Shown here piece after piece: positions 18,235 through 26,059 of a stretch of 64,000 nucleotides of DNA (its first letter is position 1; the number at the start of each line of letters is the position of its first letter). This DNA comes from Sphingobacterium multivorum. GTDB taxonomy: Bacteria; Bacteroidota; Bacteroidia; Sphingobacteriales; Sphingobacteriaceae. The DNA lies in contig NZ_UAUU01000011.1 of the NCBI RefSeq assembly GCF_900457465.1, positions 124,001 to 188,000 on the forward strand, given 5' to 3'. The translations under genes and the position numbers were made by a program. Below the pieces are notes generated by a model. It made no database searches. It saw nothing but the letters and a program-made list of their open reading frames with translations, and had not been told where the DNA came from.

Positions 18235-18242
18235 CAAAGTTA
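18235..18242 (-). promoter_or_regulatory. -7 element TAACTTTG of the transaldolase gene
   Basis: Exact TAnnTTTG match, 56 bases upstream of the start codon on the minus strand. Confidence 0.6.
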
Positions 18243-18359
18243 TTGATTATATTCCAGTATTGAAGCATTGATTTTCACCTATTGTATCTTTATTTTAGCA
18301 AAAAGGAATCTCTTCTCCTAATTTTTTGTTATACTTTTAATATACTATTATCTTTACGT

Positions 18360-19580
18360 ATGCAGGTTTTTCGTTCTCTCCATTATAGAAATTTCCGTTT
18401 ACATGTTATAGGACAAGCAATTTCCCTTATGGGGACCTGGATGCAGCGAATAGCCATCAGTTGGTTGGTCTATGAATTGACAGGATCAGTGTTTTGGCTT
18501 GGTTTTGTTCAGTTTATCTCCCTATTGCCCTCTTTGGTCCTGTCTCCATTTATCGGCAGTTTTGTCGATAAGCACAAAAAGTATAAATTGGTTCTGATGA
18601 CCCAAATTGGTTTGATGATACAGGCTGGAATCTTGACCTTGGTCGTTTATCTGAAATGGGAGAGTGTCTTATGGCTTTCCATCTTGGGTCTTATACAAGG
18701 GGTTATTAATTCCTTCGATGTTTTGGGTCGTCAATCGCTGATGATGTATCTGGTTGGTGACCGTAAAGATCTGCCGAATGCCATTGCCCTGAATTCAACA
18801 ATTTTCAATGGTGCCCGAATGTTGGGACCTGCAATAGGAGGTATTTTACTGAGTACATACGGTGAACTCGTCTGTTTTGCCCTAAATTTTATCAGTTTTG
18901 TTCCGGTCATTATTACATTGTTGATGATGCAGGTCGATGAAACCCATGTTCAACTGAGCAAGGGAAGCAATTGGGAAGGCTTGGTCGAAGGCTTTCGTTA
19001 CCTCAAACGCTCACCGCATATTGCTTCACTGATTATTATCATGACATTCTCCAGCTTGATCGTTATTCCGTATACCTCGTTGCTACCTGCCATAGCGAAA
19101 GAAATGTTTCATGGCGATGAGCGTACGTTTTCCTGGTTTGAAAGTGCCGCCGGCTTGGGTGCAATGATTGGTGCATTTAATATGGCCCGTTTAAAATCGG
19201 GCACCAATTTGCGCTATCAGGTGATGGGTGCTGCTGCACTTATGGGAATTGCGTTATTGTTTTTGGCGCATTCAAGTATGCTGCAGATGGCACTCGTCTA
19301 TGTGATGTTGGTGTCCTTTGCCATGATGATGCAAAACTCAAGTATCAATACCTATATTCAGACGCATGCCATACCAATCTATCGCGCCCGGGCAATCTCG
19401 TATTACGTTATGGCTTTTCAGGGAATATTTCCCATTGGGACGTTGATGATCGGTTCCTTAGCGAGTTACAGTGGGCTTCGAATGACATTATACGTCATGG
19501 GTGGATTGGGGATATTGATCGCAATCGTATACTATGGCTATCTCCGGCTCCATATCCACAAACGCCTATTTAAGTTTTAA
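18360..19580 (+). CDS. MFS transporter (EntS/MFS_3-like)
   Basis: The 406-residue product from ATG 18360 is an inner-membrane carrier with about twelve hydrophobic segments. The start MQVFRSLHYRNFRLHVIGQAIS and the loop SFVDKHKKYKLVLMTQ (the MFS motif A position) are typical of the MFS_3 family, which includes enterobactin exporter EntS. An earlier start at 18282 would add 26 residues that are not part of the family. The exported compound is unknown. Its last 15 bases overlap the 3' end of the convergent aspartyl-protease gene. Confidence 0.85.
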   Translation: MQVFRSLHYRNFRLHVIGQAISLMGTWMQRIAISWLVYELTGSVFWLGFVQFISLLPSLVLSPFIGSFVDKHKKYKLVLMTQIGLMIQAGILTLVVYLKWESVLWLSILGLIQGVINSFDVLGRQSLMMYLVGDRKDLPNAIALNSTIFNGARMLGPAIGGILLSTYGELVCFALNFISFVPVIITLLMMQVDETHVQLSKGSNWEGLVEGFRYLKRSPHIASLIIIMTFSSLIVIPYTSLLPAIAKEMFHGDERTFSWFESAAGLGAMIGAFNMARLKSGTNLRYQVMGAAALMGIALLFLAHSSMLQMALVYVMLVSFAMMMQNSSINTYIQTHAIPIYRARAISYYVMAFQGIFPIGTLMIGSLASYSGLRMTLYVMGGLGILIAIVYYGYLRLHIHKRLFKF

Positions 19581-20027
19581 TTTCCGGTTTCTTAATTTTA
19601 AGCTGCGTTTGGCATAATCAATGACAGCGCCATAGTCTGCAAAAATATCTCCACCCAATACGCCGATCACGGGTTCCAGATCCATCTGCTGATAGGCATA
19701 GTTGATCGAGCTTAAATCCAATACCGCCGTATTTAAGTTTTTTATCCGCCATTCACCTATGGTCAGACTCGGAATTTTCATGTTGAAACTCTCCATCGAA
19801 TTGGTGCCAAGTCCTGTTGATAATGTTTCTGAAGGCTCAAGCTGTAATTGGTCTTCCAAAAGATGGACTAACTGTGTTTTGTCAAATACAGTTTTAGAGG
19901 CACCTGTATCAATCACCATCTTGAATGAACGGCTATATAATTCCACATCGACTAAAATATGTGTGCCCTGGCCCTGCAGATCCAGTAATTGAAATGGTAC
20001 TGTTGTCATATAACCAAACATACCCAA
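19566..20027 (-). CDS. retropepsin-like aspartyl protease
   Basis: The 153-residue product is a single-domain aspartic protease-like protein. It has the catalytic MVIDTGAS (Asp40-Thr41-Gly42) and the later GVLGGDIFADYGAVIDY, the usual strand after the flap in this family. Such single-lobe proteins act as dimers, as in retroviral proteases, but the Bacteroidota members' targets are not known. No signal peptide is evident, so a cytoplasmic site is inferred. It is convergent with, and slightly overlaps, the MFS gene. Confidence 0.82.
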   Translation of the reverse strand: MGMFGYMTTVPFQLLDLQGQGTHILVDVELYSRSFKMVIDTGASKTVFDKTQLVHLLEDQLQLEPSETLSTGLGTNSMESFNMKIPSLTIGEWRIKNLNTAVLDLSSINYAYQQMDLEPVIGVLGGDIFADYGAVIDYAKRSLKLRNRKLKLK

Positions 20028-20115
20028 AAAATCCCTTAAAAAAGAAATTTAAGGCCTCTAGCGTATGTTTAAAATGCCCTGAAAACGTTTATGCGTTAAG
20101 CCGATCATAAAAAAA

Positions 20116-20138
20116 GCTGTTATTTGAAGAATAACAGC
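20116..20138 (-). terminator. hairpin terminator after mdh
   Basis: GCTGTTATT (20116-20124) pairs with AATAACAGC (20130-20138). On the minus strand it is followed by TTTTTTT, so it ends the mdh transcript. Confidence 0.8.
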
Positions 20139-20163
20139 CTTTCACCTTTTTATAGTTTATGCG

Positions 20164-21102
20164 CTACAGCGCTTTTATTTCTTTTAATACATCATTCATT
20201 GTACGCACTGCTTCTGCACTTTTACTGAATTTTTCTTTGTCCTCTTCATCCAGCTGAAGGGGGACAATCCGATCCCATCCTTTTTTATTAATGATAACCG
20301 GTACGCCAAGATTAATATCTTCTTGGCCAAATTCACCTTCGAGGTAAACGGATGCAGTAAATAACTTGTTTTGATCACGCACGATACTTTCGACCACTGC
20401 GGCTGTTGCGGCTCCTGGAGCATACCAGGCTGAGGTCCCGATTAGACTGGTTAGGGTTGCGCCACCAACCATCGTTTTGTGTACAATTTCGTCCTGCTCT
20501 TCCGGGGTAAGGAAATCAGTGACTGGAATACTGTTCCACGTGGAGTGCTTGATAAGTGGAATCATCGTTGTATCTCCGTGGCCGCCAATGACAATGGCAT
20601 TGAGATCGGCCGCAGAAGCATTCAGTTTTTCGCTCAGTTGATATTTGAATCGGGCTGAATCCAATGTGCCCCCCATTCCAATGATTCTATTTTTTGGTAA
20701 TCCACTTGATTTAAGTGCCAGGTAAGTCATGGTGTCCATGGGATTGGAAACGATGACAATGATAATATCCGGAGAATATTTTACCAGGTTCTCCACCACA
20801 GACTTGACAATATTCGCATTTGTGCCAATTAGTTCTTCGCGCGTCATTCCGGGTTTACGTGGAATTCCCGACGTAATGACGGCAACGGTAGAACCTGCAG
20901 TGGACAGATAGTCATTGGTTACTCCCTTGATTTTTGATTCAAAACCCAACAAGGCGGCAGTTTGTGCCATATCTTGCGCTTTACCTTCCGCAAATCCTTC
21001 TTTAATATCCAATAATACAATCTCTTCGGCGACATTTCGACGGATTAAATTGTCCGCTGTAGTTGCTCCTACAGCACCGGCACCAACAATAGTTACTTTC
21101 AT
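20164..21102 (-). CDS. mdh: malate dehydrogenase
   Basis: The 312-residue product is an LDH-like malate dehydrogenase. It has the NAD-binding GAGAVGATTAD (7-17), the acidic residue of the NAD site (LLDIKEG, Asp32), the mobile loop GIPRKPGMTRE with the substrate-binding Arg82 and Arg88, the VSNPMD motif (118-123) and the catalytic IGGHGD (172-177; His175). It converts malate and NAD+ to oxaloacetate and NADH in the TCA cycle. It is a single-gene unit. The ISL3 element is inserted upstream of it, about 300 bases from the start codon. Confidence 0.95.
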   Translation of the reverse strand: MKVTIVGAGAVGATTADNLIRRNVAEEIVLLDIKEGFAEGKAQDMAQTAALLGFESKIKGVTNDYLSTAGSTVAVITSGIPRKPGMTREELIGTNANIVKSVVENLVKYSPDIIIVIVSNPMDTMTYLALKSSGLPKNRIIGMGGTLDSARFKYQLSEKLNASAADLNAIVIGGHGDTTMIPLIKHSTWNSIPVTDFLTPEEQDEIVHKTMVGGATLTSLIGTSAWYAPGAATAAVVESIVRDQNKLFTASVYLEGEFGQEDINLGVPVIINKKGWDRIVPLQLDEEDKEKFSKSAEAVRTMNDVLKEIKAL

Positions 21103-21398
21103 ATGTAAATTATTTGTTTATTCATGAGCTAATTTCCGCTTAAGAATTCATGCTGCCTTCGGCGGTTTTCTATGCCGTATAAAATATCCAGTCTCTCTTC
21201 ACGAATGCGCGTATTCTTTACATGGATATTTCATGTGCATTGATGTGGATTAATAAATAATTCTTGAATTTAATCAATTATTGTTAGTAAATCAATGTAT
21301 TTCGTGGGAATAACTTGTTTTTTGACATAATCGATAAGAAGGCAAATGCCATTGAACGAATAATGCATAATGATAGTGTCCAAAGGGTATGATTCTGA
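21103..21398. other. mdh upstream region
   Basis: No gene and no TAnnTTTG element was found here. It is the 5' flank of mdh, ending at the target duplication of the ISL3 element. Confidence 0.5.
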
Positions 21399-21406
21399 TG
21401 GAATAC
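21399..21406 (+). repeat. 8-bp target site duplication, left
   Basis: TGGAATAC lies directly outside the left end of the ISL3 element and is repeated exactly at 23627-23634 outside the right end. Eight bases is the length typical of ISL3-family insertions. Confidence 0.9.
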
Positions 21407-21429
21407 GGTTCTTCGTCAATTTTGGTGAA

Positions 21430-23052
21430 TTATGCTGATTTTGCAAGTATCATTTTCCTCAATAGCTGAAATCCTGCCCTTCCGTACATTTTTCTTTTTA
21501 TATTTTTTATTCGATTCACTTGTCCCTCAACCTGGCCGTTACTTACTGTTCTTACTACTGCATTATTCACTGCTTCATAGTCCCTTAAAAGGTTTTTAGC
21601 GAAATTTTTAAGCCCGCACTCTGATGTTGATGCCTCCTGAATCCATTTTTGTAACATTCCTTCTTTCTTGATAAGAAACAATTGTTTAAAGTCCTTTATC
21701 AACTGCTCCAGTTGTTTTATTTGAGGAAGCTTTTCAAATAATAATTCTAAAAATTCTTTATCATCTTCCTTAAGGTGTTTTGACTCCCTATAGAGCATTA
21801 AGGATAATTTGGTTGGCGACCAAGTTTTTGCTACCACCACCTGCGCCTTATATTTCATTCTACTAAGCCCCGGCATATTATAAACTTCATTCATCTTGTG
21901 GCAAAACTGGGTATACTTACCATTGAATCCCATCTGAACAATAGTGTTATGTAGTTCTCTATATGTTTTTCCGTGGTTCTCTTCGCTCAAAAGATAATTA
22001 ATGAAGGATTCCAGGTTGGTGGAGTTTCTGGACTGTCTTTTCTCAAGTTTTTCCACGGATACATACCTTGCGACTGTTTTTCGATCCAGGTTTGTAATTC
22101 TGGCAATTTGTCTCAGCGTAATACCATTGGCATATAGCTCTTTAACCTTGTCGAATAGATATTGTTTATGTGCACCAATGTTTGCTGTAGAAATCGTTGC
22201 TAGAACTTCTAAATTTGCTTCAACAGGCCCGGTAACTTCCGTTAATGTAGGTTCTTTTCTTTTGGGATCATTATAAAGCTTAAATATTTCCTTCAATTCT
22301 TTTGCTTTTGATTGTAAGACTTTTTTAGCTGCTTCCCCTAAGTTCATAATTAGGTGAAAGCGGTCGGCTACCTGAATGGCATCAGGGGCCCCTGTTTTTA
22401 TACCCAAAGCATATGGGCCATAGCGATCTCTGGATACTACTTTTATTTCTGGATGATTCTTCAGCCACTCTGCCAGCGTATCCGATTCACGATCCGGAAG
22501 TAAATCTATCACTTCTTTCCGTTCTAAATCCACAATAACGGTTCCGTAGGTACTTCCTTTTTTGAATGCCCAATCATCTACGCCAATTACCCCAGATGTC
22601 AAAGCCTTAGGTTGTATATCTACTCCCTGAATCACTCTTAACATAGTGGAGGAGCTAACCGGCAGTCCAACATAGCGACTAATTGCTGAACCTCTATTTC
22701 CTCCCAATTCAAGCCCCATTTTAAAAAGAAGTTCATTTGAACGAATCATTCTTCTATAATATGGCCTGATTTCACAATCGAAGCGTTCAGTAAAAACCTT
22801 TCGATGACAGACTGAATTATCACAAAAATACTTCCTAGCCCTGAGCTTGATTTTTACTAAATATCCGGAAACAGGAAGGTCTAAAAGAGTTCGGAAATAT
22901 CTACTATGAACCCTATCACTCGTAATGCCACAAATAGGGCATGTTGAGTGTTTTTGATAAGCGTACGTACTAATATAAAGCTCTCCTAGAGAGGTGTACG
23001 TTGTTTCAGCTTTTAACTGTAAATTGGGAGGAAGTACAAATTCTGGAATCAT
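21430..23052 (-). CDS. ISL3 family transposase
   Basis: The 540-residue transposase has an N-terminal zinc-finger region (CPICGITSDRVHSRYF near residue 38, then a CDNSVCH pair), a helix-turn-helix, and the DDE domain starting VIGVDDWAFKKGSTYGTVIVDLERKEVIDLLPDRE. Further acidic residues follow at VVSRDRYGPYA and in QVADRFHLIMNL. A second HTH-like segment (ITLRQIARITNLDRKTVARYV) lies in the central insert, and the C-terminus has NNAVVRTVSNGQVEGQVNRIKNIKR. These are features of the ISL3 (IS204/IS1001/IS1165) group. The frame is unbroken, so the enzyme may be active. Confidence 0.95.
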   Translation of the reverse strand: MIPEFVLPPNLQLKAETTYTSLGELYISTYAYQKHSTCPICGITSDRVHSRYFRTLLDLPVSGYLVKIKLRARKYFCDNSVCHRKVFTERFDCEIRPYYRRMIRSNELLFKMGLELGGNRGSAISRYVGLPVSSSTMLRVIQGVDIQPKALTSGVIGVDDWAFKKGSTYGTVIVDLERKEVIDLLPDRESDTLAEWLKNHPEIKVVSRDRYGPYALGIKTGAPDAIQVADRFHLIMNLGEAAKKVLQSKAKELKEIFKLYNDPKRKEPTLTEVTGPVEANLEVLATISTANIGAHKQYLFDKVKELYANGITLRQIARITNLDRKTVARYVSVEKLEKRQSRNSTNLESFINYLLSEENHGKTYRELHNTIVQMGFNGKYTQFCHKMNEVYNMPGLSRMKYKAQVVVAKTWSPTKLSLMLYRESKHLKEDDKEFLELLFEKLPQIKQLEQLIKDFKQLFLIKKEGMLQKWIQEASTSECGLKNFAKNLLRDYEAVNNAVVRTVSNGQVEGQVNRIKNIKRKMYGRAGFQLLRKMILAKSA

Positions 23053-23121
23053 AACTAAAAGTATAATATTAAATTACACATAATAATTTATATATTTGTT
23101 GTTTAGAAAAAATAAATTACA

Positions 23122-23589
23122 GTGGGAAAATCAGTCTTACAAATTCAGCGATCAGACGCAACAGAGATAAAGAAATTATTAAATACAAATGATGCTTATA
23201 CCGTTGGTATAAGGCTATACATGGTATATCTTGTTGCATTAGGCTATTCGAGCAGACGGTTGTCTGAACTACATAATATCAGCTTCAAGCAGATAACAAA
23301 TTGGGTTCATAGATTTGAAAAAGAAGGTATTGAAGGATTAAAAGATAAGAAAGGGCGCGGTAGACGGAGCAATTTATCAAACGAACAACTCGAAAGAATC
23401 AAAAACTTGGTCATAAACGAAAAACCCTCGGATCATGGATATCAATCAGTAAAGTGGACAGGCCCTCTTTTGGCTCAATGGATTGATAAAGAATATGGCT
23501 TAGCATATCAAAAGGCACAAGTCTATAACTTGCTCGAAAAGGTTGGAATTGTGTTTGAAAAGAAAAAAGGTTTAGTTTATAAAGTGTAA
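23122..23589 (+). CDS. passenger HTH protein of the ISL3 element
   Basis: The 155-residue product starts at GTG 23122. It is two DNA-binding domains of the type at the N-terminus of IS630-like transposases: YLVALGYSSRRLSELHNISFKQITNWVHRFEKEG and a winged-helix part ending with YQKAQVYNLLEKVGIVFEKKKGLVYKV. There is no DDE catalytic domain. It lies within the inverted repeats, divergent from the transposase, so it moves with the element. It may regulate the transposase or act in target choice; neither is shown. A co-opted or truncated IS630-type gene is the alternative. Confidence 0.75.
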   Translation: MGKSVLQIQRSDATEIKKLLNTNDAYTVGIRLYMVYLVALGYSSRRLSELHNISFKQITNWVHRFEKEGIEGLKDKKGRGRRSNLSNEQLERIKNLVINEKPSDHGYQSVKWTGPLLAQWIDKEYGLAYQKAQVYNLLEKVGIVFEKKKGLVYKV

Positions 23590-23626
23590 TTATTTAACGT
23601 ACTTTCACCAAAATTGACGAAGAACC

Positions 23627-23634
23627 TGGAATAC
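23627..23634 (+). repeat. 8-bp target site duplication, right
   Basis: TGGAATAC directly outside the right inverted repeat, identical to 21399-21406. Confidence 0.9.
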
Positions 23635-23642
23635 CCCCCAAG

Positions 23643-23678
23643 AAAACAGGCCTGAAATTCGTTCAAGCCTGTTTTTTT
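23643..23678. terminator. bidirectional hairpin terminator
   Basis: AAAACAGGC (23643-23651) pairs with GCCTGTTTT (23667-23675), followed by T residues on the plus strand. It lies just after tamA (minus strand) and 17 bases outside the IS element. Confidence 0.75.
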
Positions 23679-23703
23679 TATCGTGTAAATCAAATTTTAA
23701 ATC

Positions 23704-26010
23704 CTAGAATGGATAACCGATGGCTAAATTAAACATCAAATTATCCTTTCTCCATCTTGAACTTCCAAAGTCGATATCCTTAAATACCCAACGTTCTCCT
23801 TTGGGAAGATACGGGATGCGGAAAGGTATTGACATATCCGTACGTATGATCAGAAAAGTAAAGTCGAAGCGTAATCCAGCGCCACCGCCAACAGCTAATT
23901 CATTCAAAAAGTTCTTGCTGAATTTACCGCCGGGCTTGTTGACGTCATCCCGTTGCAACCACACATTCCCCGCATCAATGAACGCTGCCCAATGAACAAA
24001 GCCCGCTAATTTGGCTCTATATTCGGTATTCAGCTCTAATTTGATGTCACCGGTTTGGTCTGCATAGAAAAGCCCATTGCTTAATTTTTCAGGGGCAACT
24101 GTTCCGGGACCAATTGCACGAGCACCAAAAGCACGGATACTGTTAGGTCCACCCACATAATATTGTTTTAAATAGGGGAGTGACCGCGAGTTGCCATACG
24201 AATAACTTAAGCCCAGACTGACCCGCGAGGCAAGCTGCGAATTCTCCGACAATTTGAGATAATGTCTTCCATCGCCACTGATCTTGATGTATTGGGAAAA
24301 ATACGCATCGAACAATTTGAAGGTTTTCCCTTTATTGAAATCTGCTCCCTTTATTAATCCGAGTATATTCCCCGAGAGGTCCAAGTTGCCTTTGAAATAA
24401 AAGGTATTTTTCAAATGCTGCTTCATCGTATTTTGAAACGTAAAGTTGTAATTTGGGCCAATCGTAAATTGTGGATCTATTGCATGCCTTAACGCCGGAA
24501 TGGTATCCATTTGTTTTTGATAGTTTTCTGAGATCCCTTTAGGCTGGACATAGGTAATCTCCATTAAAGCAAGATCGTGCTGCTTCTCCTCAGACTCCTG
24601 CCAGATATAACCGTAATCCAATGCGATGGAATTTAAGGTATATGCTTTGCGGCGATTTAAAAATTCATACCGTCCTTTGACGTAAGTCTTCGGGATAAAA
24701 CGCCGTGTCGGTGAAATCCGTCCAAAAGGGGACAATATCCGTGGAAAAGTCAGTGTAGCCTCCATCCCGTAACGGTAATAACTCGAATTGAGGTCAGCCG
24801 ACCCACCGGTCTGGGTTTCATAACCACCGAATACATTAAAACTCAACTGCTCCGCGCCTTTAAATGCGTTGCGTAAAGTCCAGTTGACATTGACCTCGGT
24901 ACCATTGTATACTGAGGCCATTTTTCCTAAAAGTTCCACACGGAGTGATTTCTTGGGCAATGGAGTTAAGTAGTAGTAGACGTCCAGTGCGTTGGGGACT
25001 TCTTTGCTGTCGACAAAGTTATTTTTGACAAACTTCCAGCTATTGAGATTCACCAGGTGGCTGATGGTTTGATTGTGGGCATTACGGTTATAGACGTCGC
25101 CTGGATGGAAGAAGATATGATTCGCGATCACAGGCTTTCTATACAGATGCTGGCGGTCTATAAAATAGTAACTGCTATCATATAGTTCCGCATTGCGGGT
25201 GGATCGCTGATAACCGGAGCTTGTTTCCGTGTAGTTCGGGAAAATGTAGATTTTATTGATCTTGGACGGTACCCTTGCCTGTGCCGGTGTCTCCTTTTTC
25301 ACCGTAACATACATATCGACTTTGTTGTTCCGATGCGAACTGTCTACCTGAACTAGGATGTAATCGGGACTGAAATAATAATACCCTCTATTTTTGAGGT
25401 CATTGTCGATGCGGTCGCGCTCATTGAGGATAACATCTAAACTGTAATTCTTACCCACTTGCAAGAGGCTTTTATCCGAGCTCGAACGGATATCTTTACC
25501 CAACTGTGTTGTGCTGTCGATGTCGAATTGAACAGATCTGATTCGGTAGATCAGATTAGGCTTGGCTGTATAATTAATGGTTGCTTTTTTGTCTTCAACT
25601 AAGGTGTCCGATTTCACTTCCGCATTGAAGAATCCAAAATTCTCCAGACGATTGCGCAATAGGTTTTCATTATATTCGCGATTGACGTCGCTCAATAGTA
25701 CTGGTTCTTCACCGATCTTCTTGAGGAATTTTTTAATGATGTTATTCCCCGCAGAGTCCCCGGCCATATTGTTGAAATAGAGCTTGAATGGCACGCCGGC
25801 CAAACGTTTGTTGGGCTTTGGCATCAGTGCAGCTTCTAAATGAGTCGCAATCTTTTCCTTATTTTCTTTGGATATCGTGTCCGAATCGACTATTACATTG
25901 CCCTTGACATATAAGCTTTCCCCTTCTTTTAGATTCTTGGTGGAAGAGCAGGATGCTATGAATGCAGCGCATGAAACTATTCCCACAATATACTTCAGTT
26001 TAGTTTGCAT
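23704..26010 (-). CDS. tamA: BamA/TamA family outer membrane protein
   Basis: The 768-residue product begins with a lipoprotein-type signal (IVSCAAFIASC, Cys21), then POTRA-like repeats to about residue 340, each with a strand such as IRSVQFDIDSTTQLG, and a C-terminal 16-stranded barrel from about 400. It includes the conserved YVGGPNSIRAFGARAIGPGTV and the closing pattern NLMFNLAIGYPF. Such Omp85 proteins insert beta-barrel proteins or export them together with TamB. It starts 50 bases after the end of tamB, so the two form an operon. The lipid anchor is a Bacteroidota trait of this group. Confidence 0.88.
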   Translation of the reverse strand: MQTKLKYIVGIVSCAAFIASCSSTKNLKEGESLYVKGNVIVDSDTISKENKEKIATHLEAALMPKPNKRLAGVPFKLYFNNMAGDSAGNNIIKKFLKKIGEEPVLLSDVNREYNENLLRNRLENFGFFNAEVKSDTLVEDKKATINYTAKPNLIYRIRSVQFDIDSTTQLGKDIRSSSDKSLLQVGKNYSLDVILNERDRIDNDLKNRGYYYFSPDYILVQVDSSHRNNKVDMYVTVKKETPAQARVPSKINKIYIFPNYTETSSGYQRSTRNAELYDSSYYFIDRQHLYRKPVIANHIFFHPGDVYNRNAHNQTISHLVNLNSWKFVKNNFVDSKEVPNALDVYYYLTPLPKKSLRVELLGKMASVYNGTEVNVNWTLRNAFKGAEQLSFNVFGGYETQTGGSADLNSSYYRYGMEATLTFPRILSPFGRISPTRRFIPKTYVKGRYEFLNRRKAYTLNSIALDYGYIWQESEEKQHDLALMEITYVQPKGISENYQKQMDTIPALRHAIDPQFTIGPNYNFTFQNTMKQHLKNTFYFKGNLDLSGNILGLIKGADFNKGKTFKLFDAYFSQYIKISGDGRHYLKLSENSQLASRVSLGLSYSYGNSRSLPYLKQYYVGGPNSIRAFGARAIGPGTVAPEKLSNGLFYADQTGDIKLELNTEYRAKLAGFVHWAAFIDAGNVWLQRDDVNKPGGKFSKNFLNELAVGGGAGLRFDFTFLIIRTDMSIPFRIPYLPKGERWVFKDIDFGSSRWRKDNLMFNLAIGYPF

Positions 26011-26059
26011 GTAATTCCTTTCCTCATCTCATTTTTTATAGCTGTCGTTCTGATGGTAT

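Larger units (their letters stand above)
21407..23626. mobile_element. complete ISL3-family insertion sequence with a passenger HTH gene
   Basis: The 2,220-bp element is bounded by perfect 23-bp inverted repeats at 21407-21429 and 23604-23626 (outer bases GGTTCTTCGTCAATTTTGG). It is flanked by an exact 8-bp direct repeat. It carries an ISL3 transposase on the minus strand and a divergent HTH gene on the plus strand, 69 bases apart. The left repeat touches the stop codon of the transposase. Exact ends and target duplication indicate a recent, intact insertion into the spacer between tamA and mdh. Confidence 0.93.

Noticed and set aside
21430..23589. HTH gene at 23122 as a truncated IS630 remnant outside the ISL3 element
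   Set aside because: It lies inside the perfect inverted repeats and the target duplication, so it belongs to the ISL3 element.
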